Below, in pieces: positions 27,337-38,703 of a stretch of 64,000 bases of DNA. This DNA comes from Sphingomonas mollis (GTDB taxonomy: Bacteria; Pseudomonadota; Alphaproteobacteria; Sphingomonadales; Sphingomonadaceae). The stretch spans positions 1 through 64,000 of the forward strand of contig NZ_JAELXS010000010.1 of NCBI RefSeq assembly GCF_016427505.1, written 5' to 3'. Every line of letters starts with the position of its first letter. Position 1 is the stretch's first letter. A program made the translations under genes and the position numbers. The notes under the pieces were generated by a model, which saw only the letters and a program-made list of their open reading frames with translations, searched no databases and was not told the DNA's origin.

Positions 27337-27759
27337 GGATAAACGGTCCGCATCGACCGCGCCGGACTGCACCGCGGCACGCGCGGTGGAAAATGTCGGC
27401 AGCGGATTAGAGCGTTGTCCGGCGGATCGGCGGCCGGAATAGCCACCCGGAATTGCACCGGGTCCAGGCGAATGCCGGCCAGCTAACCCGGATCGCGGCG
27501 GGGCGCAACCGGGGGAAGGCACGACAGCCACCCGCCATCCCCTTTCACCACCTGTTCCCCGGCGGAGGCCGGGGTCCTGTTGGGAAGGCCGTTATGGATC
27601 ATCGCAGCCCTTCACCCAACTGGGCCCCGGCCTCCGCCGGGGAACAGAAATGAGTAACCTGCATCGCTGACACGGCAAATGCCGGCCGCGCGCCGGAACG
27701 CCGGACGCCGCGCACCGGTTGTCCTGTCAGCCCCGAGAGGCCGAGAGGAACCCGTCCCC
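27337..27759. other. Gap between SulP and Mfd-like genes, with repeat
   Basis: No gene. Divergent promoters are expected here. On the SulP side there is a small hairpin ACCCGG/CCGGGT around 27460, perhaps part of the leader. A perfect-looking inverted repeat occupies 27553-27647 and is listed separately. Confidence 0.6.
27553..27647. repeat. Inverted repeat TGTTCCCCGGCGGAGG...
   Basis: The arm at 27553-27584 (TGTTCCCCGGCGGAGGCCGG onward) has an almost exact inverted copy at 27615-27647. The same element occurs at 37441-37529. It is a dispersed palindromic repeat placed between genes. Confidence 0.85.
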
Positions 27760-30903
<3,144 letters not shown>

Positions 30904-30980
30904 GTGTGACGGCTTTCGCTCAATTGCGGACATGCCGTTGGTGAGGCACGGTATGGTAATCCAGCGAACGGGGCCAACCA

Positions 30981-31223
30981 ATGCGACTGCCGATCCGCAA
31001 CTATCTCTCGACGCCGCTGACGATCTTTATTGAGCCGGTATGCGACTAATACGAGGTTCCAGCCGGAGGTGAAGCCGTTGTGATCCTTGAAGATGGACAC
31101 CCGCATTCAATCGACATTCACCCTGAAAACTGGGTCTCGGTTTGGAATGAGGGACCGGAGTGGGCAACCGTCGAGATCTTCGACGAGCATCAATTCTCGA
31201 AGCCAACGCGGGAAGCGGATTAG
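30981..31223 (+). pseudogene. Small gene interrupted by TAA
   Basis: ATG at 30981 gives MRLPIRNYLSTPLTIFIEPVCD, then TAA at codon 23. The frame continues with clear coding character, YEVPAGGEAVVILEDGHPHS and VSVWNEGPEWATVEIFDEH, to a TAG at 31221-31223 (81 codons in all). A GAA-to-TAA change would explain it. A CAACCA context with no strong ribosome site precedes the start. No named family; the residues after the stop suggest a small beta-sandwich/cupin-like protein. It lies in a lower-G+C stretch with the next unknown gene. Confidence 0.55.
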
Positions 31224-31429
31224 CTGTAAGGAACATCCGTCTCTCACCAAGTCGCGCAGTTCGCGATCGGCGCAGTAGATCCCAGAAGCTGCCCGTCGGC
31301 ACTCGCCCAGATTGCGACATTCGTGCTACTGATCGGCAGCGATCCAAAGGAACCAGTCGACAATCGTCCAAAATGCAGACGAACATAGACATGCTAGCCA
31401 GTCCGCTGCTTCATTAAAAGGACGTATCG

Positions 31430-31879
31430 ATGAATAACTTAGCCTCAATCATTACCTTCATAGCATCGTCGATCACGACGGAGCCAGCCGATCTGCGGAG
31501 CTGTGCAAAGGCCGTTGGCGCGACAGCAACCGCTATGAATTTGGCCGAACTCCCTTCGACCATTCGAGAGGAACTCATCGGGCGAGTGCAATCATCCGGC
31601 GGTAAACTCGCTGACAGCAACGCTAAGCTCATAGAAACAGATGCACCGACTAAAGTAGATTTGCTGTACGCCAGAGAACGATTTGAAGGCGCTATGCTTG
31701 TTGGCGACCGATGGTACGCCCAAGTTAAGCAAGGACAGTTTTATGGAGTCCTTACGTACGCATTTTTCCTTGACAGCAGCGGCAGTTTTCATTTTCGACC
31801 CGATGCCAATTTCCGCGGACCGCCTTGTGCCTCAATTCAAGCAGCTCTTGCAGGTGTCACATCCGCGCAAGGGCTTTAA
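31430..31879 (+). CDS. Hypothetical protein in an atypical, lower-G+C patch
   Basis: 149 residues, with AAAGGA seven bases before the ATG. No signal peptide or membrane helix is obvious. It contains YARERFEGAMLVGDRWYAQV and VLTYAFFLDSSGSFHF, suggesting a beta-rich C-terminal half. Codon use is less G/C-biased at third positions than in neighbours (for example many AAC/AAT, TTT, GCA), which hints at recent transfer. No family recognised. 31224-31429 and 31880-32049 show nothing I can support. Confidence 0.6.
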   Translation: MNNLASIITFIASSITTEPADLRSCAKAVGATATAMNLAELPSTIREELIGRVQSSGGKLADSNAKLIETDAPTKVDLLYARERFEGAMLVGDRWYAQVKQGQFYGVLTYAFFLDSSGSFHFRPDANFRGPPCASIQAALAGVTSAQGL

Positions 31880-32049
31880 TGCAACAACCCGCTTCCAGAA
31901 TCTAAGTTCGAAAGCGGTCAGTCGCTTATCCACCAACATCCAACGTCGTCCCCATAACGCAGGCGATCGTCGCACCCCGTAACACCATCATCGAACGCCG
32001 GTAATTCGATCGACTGCGCCCGATCGAGCCACCCGCTCGTTCGGTATCC

Positions 32050-33336
32050 ATGATTCCCGCCGCATGGCTGCCTGACCCTTACATACTGATGCTCACCGGT
32101 TTCGGCCTGCTCACCGCGCTGGTGGTGTGGTTGCCGCTGGTGCTGCGCAAGCTGCCGCTGTCGCTGCCGATCGTGTGCATGGCGCTGGGGGCGGCGTTGT
32201 TCTCGTTGCCGCAGGTGACGCTGAAGCCGCTGCCGTACCTCTATCCCGAGATCACCGAGCGGTTCGCGGAGTTCGTCGTCATCATCGCGCTGATGGGGGC
32301 GGGGTTGAAGATCGACCGGGTGTTCCGATGGCGCGACTGGGCGGTGACGTGGCGGTTGCTGGGCATCACCATGCCGCTGGGCATCGTCGCCATTACCGTC
32401 GTCACCGCGTTCGGCATGGGATTGCCGTGGGCGATCGCGCTGCTGCTCGCCGCCAGTCTGGCGCCGACCGATCCGGTGCTGGCCTCTGACATCCAGGTCG
32501 GCCCGCCGAAGACCGGCGACGAGGACGAGGTACGCTTCGGCCTGACGTCGGAGGCGGGGCTGAACGACGGGTTCGCCTTTCCCTTCGTCCACCTCGCCGT
32601 CGCGCTGGCAACCGTGGCGGGCACGCACCAGGGGTGGTTCGGCGAGTGGCTGACGTACCGCGTGCTTTGGGAAGTCTTCGCCGGCATCGGCGCGGGTTGG
32701 GCGATCGGGCGGTTGTTCGGCTGGCTGACGTTCCACGTCTCGGCCGAAAGCAAGCTGGCGCAGACCGGCGACGGCCTGATCGCGCTGGCCGCGACGTGCA
32801 TCTCGTACGGCTTTACCGAGATCATCCATTGCTACGGCTTCCTCGCCGTGTTCGTCACCGCGCTGACGTTCCGCAACACGCATCGCCAGCATGATTTCCA
32901 CCACGACATGCACGACGTGACGGAGCAGATCGAACGGCTGGCGATGATGGTCCTGCTGCTGCTGTTCGGCGGGGCGCTGGTCAGCGGGCTGTTCGCGTCG
33001 GTGTCGTGGATCGATGCGGGCGTCGCGCTCGTCATCCTGCTGGTCGTGCGGCCGGTGACGGGGCTGATCGGGCTGATCGGGCACCGTGCGGACCGGTCGG
33101 AGAAGCTGACGCTCGCGTTCTTCGGCATCCGCGGCGTCGGCACGATCTATTACCTCGCGTACGGCCTGAACCATATCGACGGGTTCGACGGCGAGCGGTT
33201 GTGGGGACTGGTCGGGCTGGTGGTGCTGTTCTCGATCGTGCTGCACGGTTTGACGGTGACGCCGATCATGCGCTCGCTCGACCGGCAACAGGGCCGCGAC
33301 CCCGATCGCGACGATCCGATGATGAGGGCGGGCTAG
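32050..33336 (+). CDS. NhaP-type (CPA1) cation:proton antiporter
   Basis: 428 residues with about 11-12 membrane helices. Diagnostic CPA1 sequences are SLAPTDPVLASDIQVG (residues about 137-152) and GLTSEAGLNDGFAFPFV (about 165-181), carrying the acidic ion-binding residues, and FFGIRGVGTIYYLAYG near the end. It exchanges Na+ or K+ for H+ across the inner membrane. An 82-base gap separates it from the GH130 gene on the same strand, so the two might share a transcript. Confidence 0.9.
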   Translation: MIPAAWLPDPYILMLTGFGLLTALVVWLPLVLRKLPLSLPIVCMALGAALFSLPQVTLKPLPYLYPEITERFAEFVVIIALMGAGLKIDRVFRWRDWAVTWRLLGITMPLGIVAITVVTAFGMGLPWAIALLLAASLAPTDPVLASDIQVGPPKTGDEDEVRFGLTSEAGLNDGFAFPFVHLAVALATVAGTHQGWFGEWLTYRVLWEVFAGIGAGWAIGRLFGWLTFHVSAESKLAQTGDGLIALAATCISYGFTEIIHCYGFLAVFVTALTFRNTHRQHDFHHDMHDVTEQIERLAMMVLLLLFGGALVSGLFASVSWIDAGVALVILLVVRPVTGLIGLIGHRADRSEKLTLAFFGIRGVGTIYYLAYGLNHIDGFDGERLWGLVGLVVLFSIVLHGLTVTPIMRSLDRQQGRDPDRDDPMMRAG

Positions 33337-33424
33337 TGATATATTGGATCGCGAGCAGCCCGACACCGTTACGCACTCCATCGCGCACATCCGTTCGCGA
33401 CATCACCATCAGGGGCCGATGCCG

Positions 33425-34726
33425 ATGAACGCTGCCGATGTCTTCACGACGCTCGATACCGAGTTGAAACCCGATCCCTCGCGCACCGTGATCCGGCCGT
33501 TCAGCTTCGGCTATCCGGCCGCCTTCGCCGGAGACAACCCGCCGCGGCCGGAGGTGGTGGTGGACCGGGTGCAGGCGCTGGACCCCGCGATGCGCGCCCG
33601 GATGCGCGAGCTGTTGATGGTGTCGATGGGCGAGCGGCATCACAATGTCGAACGGGTGCTGCGACGCCGGTTCGAGGAGGTGCGCGGTGACATCGGGGAC
33701 GGCACGTTCGACGACGACGAGCAATTGCTGATCGGCGCCTATTTCAGCCAGGAATACGCCTTCGAATCCGCCGCGCTGTTCAACCCCAGCGTCGTCGCAC
33801 TGACCGAAGAGGAACCGTCGCAGCCGGGGGCGGTCCGCTTCATCCTGTCGCTGCGCGGGATCGGCGAGGGGCATATCTCGTCGATCACCTTCCGCACCGG
33901 CGAATGGGTGCCGGCCAGGGACGGACAGGCCGACCGGCTGGTGATCGATCCGCCGAGCCAGGAGGCGGTGCCGCCCCGGATCGACCGGCAGGACGACGGC
34001 TGGGTACGGCTGGTGTGCGAGGACAGCGAGGATGTGTCGGAGACGATCATCTTCCCCATCCTGCCCAGCCAGCGTCAGGGGGTGGAGGATCTGCGCCTCG
34101 TCAACTTCACCGATCATGACGGCGTGCGCAGCATCATCGGCACCTACACCGCCTATGACGGCAAGGACGCACGGCAGGAGATGCTGCGCGGCGTCGACCT
34201 GCGCACGGTCGAGATGCGGCCGCTGACCGGTGCGATGACCGGGTACAAGGGGATGGCGCTGTTCCCCCGCCGGATCGACGGCCGGTTCGTGATGCTCGGG
34301 CGGCAGGACAACGAGAATATCTGGCTGCTGCGGTCCGACGATCTCTACACCTGGGAAACCGGCACGCCGATCATGGCGCCGAAATATTCGTGGGAGTTCG
34401 TGCAGCTGGGCAATTGCGGATCGCCGATCGAGATCGACGAGGGCTGGCTGGTCTTCACCCACGGCGTCGGCATGGTGCGCGGGTATTGCGTCGGTGCCTG
34501 CCTGCTCGACAGGGACGATCCTTCGAAGGTGCTGATGCGCACACCGTCGCCGCTGCTGTTCCCCAGCGCGGAGCAGCGCGGCGGGTATGTGCCCAACGTC
34601 ACCTATAGCTGCGGCGGGATGCTGCACGGGCGGCGCATCCTGTTGCCCTATGCGATCGGCGACGAATATTCGGCGTTCGCGGTGGGGGAGGTGGACGACA
34701 TCCTGTCGGTGATGGTGCCGGCGTGA
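33425..34726 (+). CDS. GH130-family beta-mannoside phosphorylase/mannosidase
   Basis: 433 residues. ATGs at 33419 and 33425 are both possible; AGGGG at 33411-33415 is properly spaced only for 33425. Five-bladed beta-propeller features of GH130 are visible (LFNPSVVALTEEEPSQPGAV; RFVMLGRQDNENIWLL; LGNCGSPIEIDEGWLVFTHGVG; RILLPYAIGDEYSAFA). Members phosphorolyse beta-1,4- or beta-1,2-mannosides or hydrolyse them. Phosphate-binding Arg/His residues could not be assigned by eye, so phosphorylase versus hydrolase is open. It converges with the glycosyltransferase cluster to the right and probably processes a related oligosaccharide. Confidence 0.85.
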   Translation: MNAADVFTTLDTELKPDPSRTVIRPFSFGYPAAFAGDNPPRPEVVVDRVQALDPAMRARMRELLMVSMGERHHNVERVLRRRFEEVRGDIGDGTFDDDEQLLIGAYFSQEYAFESAALFNPSVVALTEEEPSQPGAVRFILSLRGIGEGHISSITFRTGEWVPARDGQADRLVIDPPSQEAVPPRIDRQDDGWVRLVCEDSEDVSETIIFPILPSQRQGVEDLRLVNFTDHDGVRSIIGTYTAYDGKDARQEMLRGVDLRTVEMRPLTGAMTGYKGMALFPRRIDGRFVMLGRQDNENIWLLRSDDLYTWETGTPIMAPKYSWEFVQLGNCGSPIEIDEGWLVFTHGVGMVRGYCVGACLLDRDDPSKVLMRTPSPLLFPSAEQRGGYVPNVTYSCGGMLHGRRILLPYAIGDEYSAFAVGEVDDILSVMVPA

Positions 34727-34807
34727 CCGATCCATCGACGTGGTCGGGGATATTCCGGCAGCGTCGATCGCTTTCTCCGCAGACCCGCTCAACAAGGAAC
34801 ACGCCCG

Positions 34808-35059
34808 ATGACTGACGACACCGCCATTCACGCCCGACGCCGCGAAATCGCGGTCGAGCATGTGCTGTTCAAGCTGATCGAATATGTCGAGGGCAAGCAT
34901 CCCGGCCTGCTCGATACGATCGAGGCCAGCCTCGACCATCTCGGCGACCCGGCACATGACGACAGCAAGGATGACGAGGCGGTGCGCGCCATCGCCCGCA
35001 AGATGATCGTCGGCGCGCGTGCCGAGAACGCCAGGAACCAGAACGCAAAAGCCGGTTGA
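34808..35059 (+). CDS. Small hypothetical protein
   Basis: 83 residues, AAGGAA eight bases before the ATG. Predicted all-helical (IAVEHVLFKLIEYVEGKHPG; AVRAIARKMIVGARAENAR). It follows the GH130 gene by 81 bases. No family name known to me. A short hairpin CCGTCCGC/GCGGACGG at 35064-35081 follows and sits at the convergent junction with the next gene. Confidence 0.6.
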   Translation: MTDDTAIHARRREIAVEHVLFKLIEYVEGKHPGLLDTIEASLDHLGDPAHDDSKDDEAVRAIARKMIVGARAENARNQNAKAG

Positions 35060-35115
35060 AGACCGTCCGCTCGCGGACGGCCAAGAGGCAGGCTTAGATC
35101 GGTTCTGGCCTGACC

Positions 35116-37359
35116 TCAGCCTGACTTGCCTCGCCGCAGCCCCTCCTGCGCCGCGATCGCCGCGGCATAGGCGGGGTCGGCACGGCGGGTGCCGTCCGCC
35201 AGCGTGTGGAGCAGGCCGTTGGGGCAGGGGCGCTCGTCGTCCCAGCCGGGATGGTCGAGGATCGGGTACAGGCAGATGCCCTGCACCGGCACGCCCAACG
35301 CTTGCGCCAGCCGCACCTCGCCCGCGACATGCGCCAGCCAGACGGGGCGGGCGTCACCCTCTATCCCCGTTTCCGCCACGAAGATCGGGCGGCCGTAACG
35401 GGCATAGGTGTCGGCGAGGATGCGGTGGAACGGCTTCGACAGCGGGTGGTGGCGGTCGATCGGCGGGCCGCCATGAATCCACTGGTTGTTGTGGTAATAA
35501 TTGACGCCGACGATATCGAGCAGGTCGGGTCGTCCGCCGATCTGCGGCCAGATACGGCCGGCGATCAGGTCCCATCCCTGAAACTGCGCCTGCCGGTGAC
35601 CCTCGGCATGGGGTGCATCCGCTGGCCGGGCGGGATCGGTGATGACGTTGATGACCGGATCGACATGGACGAAGCGGGCAGCCGGGTCGACCGCGCGAAT
35701 GGCGTCCATCGCGACGATCGCGGCGCGAGCGAGCTGGACCTTCAACTCATAGCCACGCCCGCGCGCAAAGGGGTTCAGATAGGCCGCATCGCCCCCGCCC
35801 CATGACAGGAACGAGATCTCGTTGACCGGGCAATAGAAGCGCGGGCCCGTCGTCCGCGCGGCGATGACGCGGGCGGCCGCGGTCGCGAAGGCGGCGAAGC
35901 GGGTGACGAACTCGGGGCTCCACACATCGATATCGTCGGGCCAGCCATAATGGAGCAGGTCCCAGATCACCTCCGTCCCGCTGGTGGTCGCGCCGGCAAG
36001 CTGGTGGCCGAGGCTGGACCAGTCGTACACGCCCGGTCGGGGTTCGATCAGATGCCAGCGCAGGCCGTCGCGGACGGTGCGGATGCCGTGCGGGTGGAGG
36101 GCGCGATAGTCGTGTTCAGCCGCCACATCATGGCGGGTGGCGGCGATCACGTCGACGCGTTTGTTGTCATGCGCACGGTGATGCGTCGAACACTCGAACC
36201 CGCCCTGCCAGAAACTGTGGAACAGCGGTTCGGGCGGGGTCGGGGGCGGGCGGCGAACGGCATCGAACAGGCGTTGCCATTGCGGCACGACCGCCTCGAC
36301 CGCGTAATCGCGCTCCACTTTGGCATGGAGCGCCGCGCCCAGTCGCCGGCGCAAGGGCGCGTCGCCGATCAGGCGCAGCATCGCCGCAGCGACGGCCCGC
36401 GGGTCTTCATGCGGCACGAACAACCCGCTGACGCCGTCCTCGATCTGCTGGAGCGCGCCGTTGTCGGGGGTGGCGATCACCGGCAGCGACGCCGCGCCCG
36501 CCTCGGCGATGACGTGCGGCATCCCCTCGCCGCGCGAGAGCCAGACGAAGATGTCGAGCGCGGACAGCAGCGCGGGGATGTCGGCTCGGTCGCCAAGGAA
36601 ACGGAGCGCCCCGTCCAGCCCCGCCGCATGCGCCTGTTCGCGCAGGCGGAGCGCATAGTCGGGCATGAACGCGTCCGGCCCGCCGATGACGAGGAAGCGC
36701 GCATCGGGGCGGACGGCATGGACGAGGGCCGCAGCGGCGATGAAATCCTCGACGCGCTTCTTGGCGTCGAGGCGGCCGACCCAGCCGATCAGCGGCGGAT
36801 CCGCCGCGATGCCGAGCGACGCGCGCATCGTCGGGCCGTCTTCATGTCGATATGTCGACATATCGACCATCGACGGTATCTCGATCGCGTCCTGCTCCCG
36901 CCCCGGCATCCGCAACGCCGCGGCGTCGCGGATCGACGCGCAGACGCCGACATAGCGGGTGGTGAAATGCTTGGGGCCGGCCAGCGCCTCGGACACCAGC
37001 CCGCCATGTTCGATCAGCGGCGGGCGCAGGTGCAGACGTTCGAGCGCGGGATAGATGTCCGCCACGTTCTGGCACGACACGACCGCATCGTAGCCGGGCA
37101 CGATGCTGGCGAGATAGGCGACCGTCGCGTCGAACGACAGGTGATACGGGGTGGTATCGACCTTCACCCCGATCGCGGTCAGTTGCGCTTGGGTCTGGTC
37201 GGGCATCCCCGGTTTGTGGAAGCAGGCGACGACGTCGATCATATGGCGCGCGGGGTCGAGTGCTTGCGCGAGGAGCCGCACCTCCGTCTCCTCGCCGCCC
37301 ACGACCAGCCAGGCGAAGACGAACAGGATGCGCATGGGGGGGGCGGTATCAGGGATCAA
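35116..37359 (-). CDS. Fusion: GT4 glycosyltransferase + clan GH-A glycosidase
   Basis: 747 residues. A TTG at 37359 is preceded by AGGAAA at good distance; the internal ATG at 37335 has only C upstream, so TTG is preferred. Residues about 9-370 are a GT-B glycosyltransferase of the GT4 type (VGRLDAKKRVEDF; donor motif E278-x7-E286 in GEGMPHVIAE). After a Pro-rich hinge PPPTPPEP, residues about 379-747 form a TIM-barrel glycosidase. Putative acid/base is Glu514 (PVNEISF) and nucleophile Glu663 (FVAETGIEG), like GH1/GH39-type beta-glucosidases. One protein thus seems to both add and remove (or transglycosylate) sugars. No signal peptide, so cytoplasmic. Confidence 0.8.
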   Translation of the reverse strand: MIPDTAPPMRILFVFAWLVVGGEETEVRLLAQALDPARHMIDVVACFHKPGMPDQTQAQLTAIGVKVDTTPYHLSFDATVAYLASIVPGYDAVVSCQNVADIYPALERLHLRPPLIEHGGLVSEALAGPKHFTTRYVGVCASIRDAAALRMPGREQDAIEIPSMVDMSTYRHEDGPTMRASLGIAADPPLIGWVGRLDAKKRVEDFIAAAALVHAVRPDARFLVIGGPDAFMPDYALRLREQAHAAGLDGALRFLGDRADIPALLSALDIFVWLSRGEGMPHVIAEAGAASLPVIATPDNGALQQIEDGVSGLFVPHEDPRAVAAAMLRLIGDAPLRRRLGAALHAKVERDYAVEAVVPQWQRLFDAVRRPPPTPPEPLFHSFWQGGFECSTHHRAHDNKRVDVIAATRHDVAAEHDYRALHPHGIRTVRDGLRWHLIEPRPGVYDWSSLGHQLAGATTSGTEVIWDLLHYGWPDDIDVWSPEFVTRFAAFATAAARVIAARTTGPRFYCPVNEISFLSWGGGDAAYLNPFARGRGYELKVQLARAAIVAMDAIRAVDPAARFVHVDPVINVITDPARPADAPHAEGHRQAQFQGWDLIAGRIWPQIGGRPDLLDIVGVNYYHNNQWIHGGPPIDRHHPLSKPFHRILADTYARYGRPIFVAETGIEGDARPVWLAHVAGEVRLAQALGVPVQGICLYPILDHPGWDDERPCPNGLLHTLADGTRRADPAYAAAIAAQEGLRRGKSG

Positions 37360-37440
37360 TCGACGTTTCCTGCCAGCCCGTCATGGCGATTTCGGCCATG
37401 AGCGGGGCCTTTGAAAGTTCTTATCGCCACATCACACCGC

Positions 37441-37529
37441 CTCCCCGGCGGAGGCCGGGGTCCAGTTGGGCGAACGGTTGCGATGACTCATTTCAGCTAT
37501 CTCAACTGGGCCCCGGCCTCCGCCGGGGA
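37441..37529. repeat. Inverted repeat CTCCCCGGCGGAGGCC...
   Basis: The arm at 37441-37470 has an inverted copy at 37503-37529; same family as 27553-27647. It separates the glycosyltransferase-glycosidase gene from the upstream part of the cluster. Confidence 0.85.
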
Positions 37530-37602
37530 AGCAGTTCTGGCTGGATGATACGTATTGTCGCACAGGTCCGCTCATGGCCGCGCTCGCAATGACGGTGACC
37601 GG

Positions 37603-38703
37603 TCAATCGACGCCCTTGAACACGATCTGGAGAAACTCCGGCCGATCCTTGACGAGGTGGCGGAGGAAGTCCGGCGCTTCCTCGATGGGCACGACATGGG
37701 TGATGAGCTGCGCGCGGATCGCGTCACCCCGTTCCGCGAGCAAGGCGACCGTCTCGTTCGCCAGCCGGCGCTTGTCCCACGCGGTCGCCATGCCGCGCGG
37801 CACGCGGTTGATCTGCGCGCAGCGGAGGTTGAGGCCGTTGTGGTGGAACTCCTCGCCCAGCCGCAGCCGATCGGCGCCGCCCTGATAGAAGGCGAGGTCG
37901 ATCACCGTGCCCTGCGGCCGCAACGCCTGCATCGCGGCGTGGAGCGAGGCGGTGTCGGCGCGGGTCTGGAACACGAGGTCGGCACCGCGATCGTCGCCAC
38001 CATGGTGCCATCGCGATTTGGCGTAGGCCCACGCATCCGCCTCGACCATCGGCACCAGCCCCAGGCACGCGGCGCGGGTGCGGCGGAAGTCGGAGGGGTC
38101 GGCGATCACCACCTCGCTAGCGCCCGCGCTTTGCGCGAACAGCGCCACGAACAGCCCGACGGTGCCGGCGCCGATCACCAGCACCGGCCGGTCCTTCACG
38201 CCCGCGCCGAAGAACGGCGCGGTCGGCCCCAGCATCTCTGCATCGGCATGGAGGATCCCGTTGGCCGCGATCGGCCCCATCTGACCGACATAGATGCCGA
38301 GGATCGGGTCGATGCCCGCCGGTAGCTTCGTCAGCACGTCGTGGAAGGGATCGGCGGTGTGGCCGGTCTTGTGCCCGAACACCGCGCCGATCGTGTCGCC
38401 GGGGGCATAGTCCCACGCCCTGGACTCCACGACGCGCGCGGACTCCATGTAACCGAGGAACGGCACCGGATAATGCTGTTGCGGCTCGCCGTGGACGAAC
38501 ACGCCGCGCCCGGCATCCCAGCGTGCGTGGAGATAGGGGTTGGTGTTCTTGACGAAGGTCAGCTCGGTGCCGGCGGAGAAGCCGGTGTAGAGCATGTCGA
38601 GCCGGACCTGCCCGTCGCCGGGCGGCCCCTCGTCATAGCCGTGCAGATACGCCTCGCCCGGCCGTTCGACGCCCAGCGAGCGGATGTGGCGCCACTCGCT
38701 CAT
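37603..38703 (-). CDS. MDR-superfamily dehydrogenase, zinc-ligand-poor
   Basis: 366 residues. The Rossmann motif is VLVIGAGTVGLFVALFAQSAGA (about 172-193). The N-terminal GroES-like half reads YTGFSAGTELTFVKN and FLGYMESARVVE. The canonical Cys and GHE zinc residues of alcohol dehydrogenases are replaced, as in BchC-like or other non-zinc MDR enzymes. It overlaps the preceding fusion gene by ATGA (38700-38703), so the two are co-translated. Likely oxidises or reduces a sugar or sugar-nucleotide intermediate together with the Gfo/Idh/MocA domain next door. Substrate unknown. Confidence 0.8.
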   Translation of the reverse strand: MSEWRHIRSLGVERPGEAYLHGYDEGPPGDGQVRLDMLYTGFSAGTELTFVKNTNPYLHARWDAGRGVFVHGEPQQHYPVPFLGYMESARVVESRAWDYAPGDTIGAVFGHKTGHTADPFHDVLTKLPAGIDPILGIYVGQMGPIAANGILHADAEMLGPTAPFFGAGVKDRPVLVIGAGTVGLFVALFAQSAGASEVVIADPSDFRRTRAACLGLVPMVEADAWAYAKSRWHHGGDDRGADLVFQTRADTASLHAAMQALRPQGTVIDLAFYQGGADRLRLGEEFHHNGLNLRCAQINRVPRGMATAWDKRRLANETVALLAERGDAIRAQLITHVVPIEEAPDFLRHLVKDRPEFLQIVFKGVD

